Source: Bog-1181 sp964565765 (GTDB lineage: Bacteria; Oederibacteriota; PGYV01; Palsa-1178). Taken from it: a stretch of 37,444 bases of DNA. The notes beneath the pieces are model-generated. The model saw nothing but the letters and a program-made list of their open reading frames with translations, was not told where the DNA came from and ran no database searches. This document shows, piece by piece, positions 32,495 through 37,444 of the stretch (positions within the stretch are counted from its first letter, which is position 1; the number at the start of each line of letters is the position of its first letter). Where the stretch lies: the NCBI GenBank assembly GCA_964565765.1, contig CAZMGF010000022.1, positions 1 through 37,444 of the forward strand, in the 5' to 3' direction. A program made the position numbers and the translations under genes.

Positions 32495-34258
32495 ATGTTA
32501 AAACGCACCCATTTTTGCGGAGATGTAACTGAAAAGCTTACAGGCGATGATATTTCCATAAACGGCTGGCTTGATACCAGGCGCGATCACGGCGGGGTTA
32601 TATTCCTTGATATACGTGATAAAACCGGCAAGGTTCAGGTGGTTTTTGACCCTGAGATAAATAAAGGGCTGCATGAAACAGCCCATAAGCTGCGCGGCGA
32701 ATATGTGCTCGGGATCAGGGGAAAAGTCAGGCCCAGGCCGGAAGGTACAAAAAATCCGAAATTAAAGACCGGCATGGTTGAAATTGTCGCTGATGCCGTT
32801 GAGGTATTTAACCAGTCGCTGCCGCTCCCGTTTCCGATAGACGAATCGGCGGAGGTAGGAGAGGACTTGAGGCTCAAATACAGGTACCTTGACCTGCGCA
32901 GGCCGAAAATAATGGAAAATCTGACCATAAGGCACACGCTGACAAAAATGATCAGGAAATACCTTGATGAAAACGGCTTTACAGATGTTGAAACGCCGGT
33001 ACTTTTCAAATCCACCCCGGAAGGGGCGCGTGATTATCTTGTGCCCTCCAGGGTCAATCCGGGGACGTTCTTCGCCCTTCCGCAGTCGCCGCAGATGTTA
33101 AAGCAGATCCTTATGGTGGCCGGCCTGGACAGGTATTATCAGATAGTAAAATGTTTCCGCGACGAGGACCTCCGCGCGGACAGGCAGCCGGAATTCACGC
33201 AGATTGATATTGAAATGTCCTTTATTGAAGAAGAGGATATTATGGGACACGCGGAAAATTTTATCCGCGATGTTTTTGAACATATAAAATCGGTGAAACT
33301 GCCGGAAAAATTCAGCAGAATAAGCTACGCGCAGGCCATGGAGGAATACGGCAACGACAAGCCGGACGCCAGGTTTGAGATGAAGCTGAAAACCGTAAGC
33401 CCTGTTTTCGACGGCTCGGATTTTAAAATATTCTCCGAGACGGTCAAAAACGGCGGAGTTGTAAAGGCGCTTAATTTTAAGAACTCCGCGGACAAGCTTT
33501 CGCGAAAGGATATTGACGACCTTGTTGCTTATGCCATAAGGCAGGGCGCAGGCGGAATGGCATGGATACGTTTCGCGGAAAAACCAGAATCTCCGATAGT
33601 AAAATTTATAAGTGAGGAAAGGCTTGCTTCGCTGAAAAGCCTGATGGCCGTTGAAAAAGGGGATATTGTATTCTTTATGGCGGACAAGGAGGCAAAAGTC
33701 AACGATATTCTAAGCAGGGTCAGGCTTCATATTGGAGAAAAGTACGCGCTTTACGGCCGCGATAAACTTGAATTTTTATGGGTTGTGGATTTCCCCCTGC
33801 TTTCCTACAACGGGGAGGAAAAAAGGTATGAGGCAAACCACCATCCTTTTACGGCGCCCAAAGATGATGACATCGCGCTGCTTGAAACGGAGCCGCTTAA
33901 AGCCAGGGCCAGGGCATATGATATGGTCTTAAACGGAACCGAGATAGGCGGGGGGTCAATCAGGATTCACGACAGCGCCCTGCAGAAAAAAATGTTCAAC
34001 ATTATAAATATAGACGATGAAAAAGCGACAGGCATGTTCGGGTTCCTCCTTGACGCCCTGAAATACGGCGCGCCGCCCCACGGCGGGATAGCTTTCGGAC
34101 TGGACAGGATAGCGATGATAATAACAGGCTCTGAATCCATAAGGGATGTTATAGCTTTCCCTAAAACCGCGAAGGCGCAGTGCCTGCTTTCCAGCGCGCC
34201 TTCAGAAGTTGACCCCAAACAGTTAAAGGAACTTTCGGTAAAACTTGACATTGAATAA
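32495..34258 (+). CDS. aspS: Aspartyl-tRNA synthetase (bacterial type, predicted non-discriminating)
   Basis: 587 residues with the full bacterial architecture: N-terminal OB-fold anticodon domain (1-105), class II catalytic core with motif 2 RDEDLRADRQPEF (221-233), the bacterial GAD insertion (about 285-400), and motif 3 near the end (GLDRIAMI, with TGSESIRDVIAFPK just after). Two specificity positions read His32 (RRDHGG) and Gly84 (RPEGTKNP), as in enzymes that also charge tRNA-Asn; discriminating enzymes such as E. coli's have Leu and other residues there. If so, the cell would make Asn-tRNA by amidation with GatCAB. GAAGGCGG precedes the ATG. The gene stands alone behind two terminators. 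Confidence 0.96.
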   Translation: MLKRTHFCGDVTEKLTGDDISINGWLDTRRDHGGVIFLDIRDKTGKVQVVFDPEINKGLHETAHKLRGEYVLGIRGKVRPRPEGTKNPKLKTGMVEIVADAVEVFNQSLPLPFPIDESAEVGEDLRLKYRYLDLRRPKIMENLTIRHTLTKMIRKYLDENGFTDVETPVLFKSTPEGARDYLVPSRVNPGTFFALPQSPQMLKQILMVAGLDRYYQIVKCFRDEDLRADRQPEFTQIDIEMSFIEEEDIMGHAENFIRDVFEHIKSVKLPEKFSRISYAQAMEEYGNDKPDARFEMKLKTVSPVFDGSDFKIFSETVKNGGVVKALNFKNSADKLSRKDIDDLVAYAIRQGAGGMAWIRFAEKPESPIVKFISEERLASLKSLMAVEKGDIVFFMADKEAKVNDILSRVRLHIGEKYALYGRDKLEFLWVVDFPLLSYNGEEKRYEANHHPFTAPKDDDIALLETEPLKARARAYDMVLNGTEIGGGSIRIHDSALQKKMFNIINIDDEKATGMFGFLLDALKYGAPPHGGIAFGLDRIAMIITGSESIRDVIAFPKTAKAQCLLSSAPSEVDPKQLKELSVKLDIE

Positions 34259-34332
34259 TAATGAATTTTGTACACGCAGGCTGCAACGGAAACTTATTTA
34301 AACGTTTTCTTGTGTGCCGGGGTTTTATAAAC

Positions 34333-34360
34333 TTGACATAACCACAATATGTGGTAAAAT
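34333..34360 (+). promoter_or_regulatory. Strong promoter with an operator-like dyad in the spacer
   Basis: Perfect TTGACA (34333-34338), 16 bases, TAAAAT (34355-34360) preceded by TGG. A perfect inverted repeat ACCACA-ATA-TGTGGT (34341-34355) fills the spacer and touches the -10, the place where a repressor or MerR-type activator would bind. Start near 34367. Confidence 0.75.
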
Positions 34361-34400
34361 TGTTTAAGTAATTCAGGGATAAAGCAAAAAAAGGTGGAAA

Positions 34401-35168
34401 ATGAAAAAAATTCCGGTTTTGGCTTTAATACTGTCTTTAACAGCGGCAAATTTTTCTTTTTGCGCCGTTTCAACAGCAGCCTCCGCCACCCCGGCCGCCA
34501 CCCCAACTCTGGAAGCATCCAAAATGTCGATAATTCAGCAGAAAGTCCAGCAGGAACTTGACCAGATAAGCAGGAGCGGCAATGCCGGGCAGAATGTTGA
34601 CAAGGAAATAATCATAGACAAATACGGGAAGAAAATCAAACCTGAAGAGCCGGCCGCTGTGGCAACTCCTGCAGGCTACGATATGGGAACCCTGGCTTCA
34701 ATGAATATAATAGGCGGTTTATTTGAAGGCGGTATTATCGGCGCCAGCTGCGGGCTGATAGGTTATTCCCAGTCCATGAATACCGACGTAAGGCCGCTTG
34801 TTGTCGGAACTGTTACGGGCGCGTTTACAGGCGCCGGTCTTGGAGCTGTTTTATCCCTTGTTCAGACTACTTCAAAGCGTTATTCATCATCCGATGATTT
34901 AGGATACGATATTGCGGGCGGCACCGTACTCGGCACTGTCCTTGGCGCCGCAGGCGGTGTAATTTCATACGGAAAAACGCGGCACCTTGAAAATGTTTCC
35001 GAGGGCATGGGATACGGCGTCGCATTCGGGGCAGGACTTGGACTTACACTTGGTGTTATTGAATCTTTGCTTCCCGAGTATTACAGGGGGGCCACGGATA
35101 AATTGAGGGCTTTTAACATATACGGGACCCAGGGCGGCACAATGCTAAGCTGCAACCTTCAATTCTGA
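34401..35168 (+). CDS. Secreted glycine-zipper protein
   Basis: 255 residues. Signal peptide 1-22 (MKKIPVLALILSL...FCA-VSTA), a short Ala/Thr/Pro linker (ATPAATPT, 29-36), a helical charged segment (about 40-80), then about six hydrophobic Gly-rich segments from residue 98 on (for example IIGGLFEGGIIGASCGLIGY, GTVTGAFTGAGLGAVL, GTVLGTVLGAAGG). The Gly-x3-Gly spacing is that of glycine-zipper membrane proteins. The protein ends in LSCNLQF, an aromatic terminal strand. AAGGTGG lies upstream. It heads a three-gene unit of exported proteins (with 35177-36000). Likely envelope-inserted; no known family was identified. Confidence 0.72.
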   Translation: MKKIPVLALILSLTAANFSFCAVSTAASATPAATPTLEASKMSIIQQKVQQELDQISRSGNAGQNVDKEIIIDKYGKKIKPEEPAAVATPAGYDMGTLASMNIIGGLFEGGIIGASCGLIGYSQSMNTDVRPLVVGTVTGAFTGAGLGAVLSLVQTTSKRYSSSDDLGYDIAGGTVLGTVLGAAGGVISYGKTRHLENVSEGMGYGVAFGAGLGLTLGVIESLLPEYYRGATDKLRAFNIYGTQGGTMLSCNLQF

Positions 35169-35176
35169 GGTAAACT

Positions 35177-35548
35177 ATGAAAAAAATATTTCTTGCTTTG
35201 ATTTTGGCGGCGGCTTTTGGGCCGGCTGTTTTTGCCGGCGACCTGGGCGATATTCTCGGCGTTGATATGGCGATGGGGATAGTCGGCGGGGCGGCAATGG
35301 GAGTGGCTTTTTCCACCCCGTCATACATGGACGGCGGATCCACCGCGGATCCAAGGGTATTTCTTGTGGGAGCCGGATGGGGAGCGCTCGGCGGCGCGAT
35401 TGCCGGGCTGGCATACGGAGTATACGGCATTATTGACCACATCAATATGCGAAATAAATCCACAATAAAAACATCCATGGAAAATGGTGATATCATAATA
35501 GCTTACAATCCCGCTATTCAGGGTATTGAACTTACCAAAAAATTCTAA
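35177..35548 (+). CDS. Small secreted glycine-zipper protein
   Basis: 123 residues. Signal peptide 1-20 (MKKIFLALILAAAFG...VFA-GDLG). Two Gly-rich hydrophobic segments follow (MAMGIVGGAAMGVAF and VGAGWGALGGAIAGLAYGVYG), then a hydrophilic beta-type tail ending in GIELTKKF. It is a shorter relative in style of the protein just upstream (eight bases away) and may be a paralogue, though similarity is mainly compositional. TGAGGT precedes the ATG. Probably a membrane-associated envelope protein. Confidence 0.7.
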   Translation: MKKIFLALILAAAFGPAVFAGDLGDILGVDMAMGIVGGAAMGVAFSTPSYMDGGSTADPRVFLVGAGWGALGGAIAGLAYGVYGIIDHINMRNKSTIKTSMENGDIIIAYNPAIQGIELTKKF

Positions 35549-35565
35549 TTCAGGAGGTCTGGGGT

Positions 35566-36000
35566 ATGAAGTTTACAAAAGCAGTATTTGTTTTAATCGC
35601 GGCAACGCTTGCTTTTATGGCGGTTGGCTGCGCGGCCAGGCAGACGGTAAAACCGGATGTAACGGCAGAGCCGACGCTTTCAGCGACGGTAGAGGAATCA
35701 ACACCGGTTGCGACGCCCACCGCCGTTTCGGGCGCAAAGTATGTTGTAAAGAAAGGCGACACGCTGTGGGGAATTTCATCAATGGGCAAGATTTATCAGG
35801 ATCCTTTCCAGTGGCCGCTTCTTTTCAAAGCTAACAGGGATCAGGTAGCGGATCCGGATCTCATCGAGGTAGGACAGGAACTTGATGTAAAAGAAGGCCT
35901 CACTTCAACTGAAAAAGAGGACGCGATACAGAAAGCCAAGGACACGCCCCCTTACAAGCCCCATACGGCCCCGAGGAAAGCGCTTCCTTTAAAGTATTAA
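35566..36000 (+). CDS. LysM-domain lipoprotein
   Basis: 144 residues. Lipobox MAVGC gives lipidated Cys22. A Thr/Pro linker (about 30-54, AEPTLSATVEESTPVATPT) leads to one LysM domain (about 57-108, starting KYVVKKGDTLWGIS and closing with DPDLIEVGQELDV), then a short Lys/Pro-rich tail. LysM binds peptidoglycan, so the protein should tether an envelope membrane to the cell wall. AGGAGG is eight bases before the ATG. It is the last gene of the unit started at 34333 and is closed by the hairpin at 36028-36060. Confidence 0.9.
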   Translation: MKFTKAVFVLIAATLAFMAVGCAARQTVKPDVTAEPTLSATVEESTPVATPTAVSGAKYVVKKGDTLWGISSMGKIYQDPFQWPLLFKANRDQVADPDLIEVGQELDVKEGLTSTEKEDAIQKAKDTPPYKPHTAPRKALPLKY

Positions 36001-36027
36001 TAGCAGGCATATTCAAACTGCGGTATA

Positions 36028-36060
36028 ATATAAGGGCCGGTGATGAGCCGGCCCTTATAT
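36028..36060 (+). terminator. Stable terminator-like hairpin with TGATGA loop
   Basis: A 13-bp stem (36028-36040 with 36048-36060) whose core is GGGCCGG/CCGGCCC around loop TGATGAG, followed by TTTAT. It is the near-identical twin of 12355-12375. It has no long T-run, so termination may be incomplete and ybeY could be partly read through. Confidence 0.7.
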
Positions 36061-36093
36061 ATTTATATTAATGGGATGCGGAAAAAGGCAGAT

Positions 36094-36522
36094 ATGACAA
36101 AAAAAAATGAATGGCCGGAAGTAACTGTTTCCGGAAGAAAACGCGGGATAAAAACCGACGCTGCGCAGCTTGTGCTTTCCATACTCGGGTCTGAAAAAGC
36201 CGCCGGCTCCGGAATTAATATTGTTTTTACGGATAACGCCGCAATTAAAAGGATTAATCTTGAGTACCGCGGTAAAAATTATCCTACGGATGTAATATCT
36301 TTCGAAAACGGCTCCGGCGGCGATATATTTATTTCGGTTGAAAAAGCCGCCAGGCAGGCAAAAGAATACGGCGCCTCATTTGACGAAGAAATCAGACGCC
36401 TCGTAATCCACGGAACCCTTCATTTGCTCGGTTATGACCATATTAAGGACGCTGACAGGAAAAAGATGGAACCAAAAGAACGAAAATATTTTAAAATTGA
36501 AAAAGGAACGGGGCGAAATTAA
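36094..36522 (+). CDS. ybeY: YbeY endoribonuclease
   Basis: 142 residues. The zinc site HGTLHLLGYDH is complete (His106, His110 and His116) and the substrate-side motif NYPTDVISF (62-70) is present. YbeY is a conserved metal-dependent RNase for 16S rRNA 3' maturation and ribosome quality control. ATG 36094 is preferred because AAGG (36085-36088) is five bases upstream and the protein then has the family's usual length; ATG 36076 is possible, and the longer frame back to GTG 36040 begins inside the preceding hairpin. Eleven bases separate it from the DUF21/CBS gene, a common neighbour pair (ybeY-ybeX/corC). Confidence 0.93.
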   Translation: MTKKNEWPEVTVSGRKRGIKTDAAQLVLSILGSEKAAGSGINIVFTDNAAIKRINLEYRGKNYPTDVISFENGSGGDIFISVEKAARQAKEYGASFDEEIRRLVIHGTLHLLGYDHIKDADRKKMEPKERKYFKIEKGTGRN

Positions 36523-36532
36523 GGTGTATACA

Positions 36533-37444
36533 ATGACCCAGCTGCAGCTTGCCGTGCTTTTTATTCTTTTTGTGCTTGCGGCTTTTTTCTCCGCTGCCGA
36601 GACGGCCCTGATCGGCATGAACAGAATAAAAATAATTTCCAATATAAAATCGAACCATCCCAAGGCAAAATACCTGAAAGTATGGCTGCAGGACCCCAAT
36701 AAGCTGCTGGCGACCCTTTCTATATGCATAAACGTTGTGGCCATAACCGCTTCAACAATTGGCGCCTTTCTTTCCATCCAGCTGGCTGACGCGGTAAAAA
36801 TTGACCACTCGCTTTCCGCCGCGCTTGTGGCGGCGGTTATAACGGTAATAATTATAATCTTCGGCGAAGTATCCCCGAAAATATTTGCCATTCATAATAC
36901 GGAAAAGCTCGGGCTCCTGCTCATCGGGCCGGTCGTCTCTATTTACAGGCTGATAAGCCCGTTAACGGAGCTTTTTGTAAAGATAAGCTCGCTGACAATA
37001 CGTTTTTTCGGCGGCCAGCCTTCGTCCTCTATACCCGTAATATCAGCCAAGGACATTACCACTGTTATTAACGTGGGCGCGGAAGCGGGTTATATTGACG
37101 AACAGGAAAAGGCAATGATGTCCCGAATTATGGGTTTTAATGATACTGTGGTAAAGCAGGTAATGGTGCCCAGGACATCCGTAACCGCAGTGGATGTGAA
37201 CTGGGACGAAGACAGGATACTGGACCTTATAATGGAGTCCGGTTACTCAAGGATGCCGGTTTTCAGGGAAAATCTGGACAATATTGTGGGTGTAATCTAC
37301 ACAAAAGACATGCTTTCAATGATAAAAAACAGGGGGCTGATAATATTTCACGACCTGATCAGGACACCTTATTTTGTGCCTGATACAAAAAATGTCGGGG
37401 AGCTGTTAAAAGAATTTAAAAAGGGAAAACTTCATATGGCAATT
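36533..37444 (+). CDS. CorC/HlyC-family DUF21-CBS membrane protein, 3' end cut by window
   Basis: 304 residues are visible; the frame runs off the right edge. The N-terminal DUF21 domain (about 1-170) has a cytoplasmic-facing start and several membrane spans: FSAAETALIGMN, LLATLSICINVVAITAS and the conserved IFGEVSPKIFAI. A linker with EEQEKAMM-like GYIDEQEKAMMSRIM follows, then two CBS motifs (VMVPRTSVTAVDV near 207 and a second starting at LIRTPYFVP near 280). The C-terminal CorC_HlyC domain would lie beyond the edge. Members are linked to Mg/Co or other ion transport, and ybeX/corC is a typical ybeY neighbour. AAGGTG lies six bases before ATG 36533. Confidence 0.92.
   Translation, partial: MTQLQLAVLFILFVLAAFFSAAETALIGMNRIKIISNIKSNHPKAKYLKVWLQDPNKLLATLSICINVVAITASTIGAFLSIQLADAVKIDHSLSAALVAAVITVIIIIFGEVSPKIFAIHNTEKLGLLLIGPVVSIYRLISPLTELFVKISSLTIRFFGGQPSSSIPVISAKDITTVINVGAEAGYIDEQEKAMMSRIMGFNDTVVKQVMVPRTSVTAVDVNWDEDRILDLIMESGYSRMPVFRENLDNIVGVIYTKDMLSMIKNRGLIIFHDLIRTPYFVPDTKNVGELLKEFKKGKLHMAI

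Noticed and set aside
36040..36093. GTG 36040 as the start of ybeY
   Set aside because: It falls inside the stem of a strong hairpin, has no RBS, and would add 18 residues not expected in this family.

Overview
The window reads as ordinary chromosome of a Gram-negative (diderm) bacterium from a poorly sampled lineage. Two TolC-type outer-membrane factors, several lipobox lipoproteins and many signal peptides show an outer membrane. The Thr/Pro-rich 'TPT/TET' secreted protein with a C-terminal 'YPNPINP' domain, the FGE-sulfatase-type protein cut by the left edge, and the codon style (AGG arginine, ATA isoleucine, TTG starts) resemble what is seen in candidate phyla such as Goldbacteria. That placement is an inference only. 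Nearly every gene is on the + strand. No tRNA, rRNA, CRISPR array, transposase or prophage was seen.

Layout. 1-181: the end of an FGE-sulfatase/C-type-lectin-fold gene whose last codons look like the variable region of a diversity-generating retroelement. 468-2006: a giant Thr-repeat secreted protein. 2174-6507: a MacAB-TolC-type export operon behind a clear sigma-70-type promoter. 6697-7701: a LacI-family regulator. 7790-9669: a sigma-54 activator with a degenerate receiver, followed by a near-perfect -24/-12 promoter driving a small secreted protein. 9900-12314: a membrane pyrophosphatase with the K+-independence lysine. 12508-13608: YchF. 13709-14737: a secreted beta-propeller. 14851-19283: a TolC-RND efflux pair with no periplasmic adaptor.

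19435-27287 is the most interesting block. A strong promoter (TTGACA, 17 nt, TAATAT) drives an HTH-EIIA(PTS) fusion translationally overlapped with a six-gene Hyf-like membrane complex (B, C, E, F, G and a fused H-I). The 'hydrogenase' large subunit keeps only one of the four Ni-Fe cysteines, and the ferredoxin part of the small subunit has lost one cluster. The proton-pumping subunits and the proximal FeS site are intact. This is the signature of the energy-converting hydrogenase-related (Ehr) group, a complex of unknown substrate, here apparently tied to a PTS-type phosphorelay regulator.

27412-36000 is rich in small lipoproteins and secreted proteins (RHS-like lipoprotein, glycine-zipper proteins, LysM lipoprotein), interspersed with MarC, a zinc-ribbon protein probably made from a leaderless mRNA, and aspS, whose residues predict a non-discriminating enzyme. 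36094-37444 holds ybeY followed by a DUF21/CBS (CorC/HlyC) gene cut by the right edge.

Most transcription units are bounded by strong intrinsic terminators, and several promoters carry an extended -10 (TGG before the hexamer).
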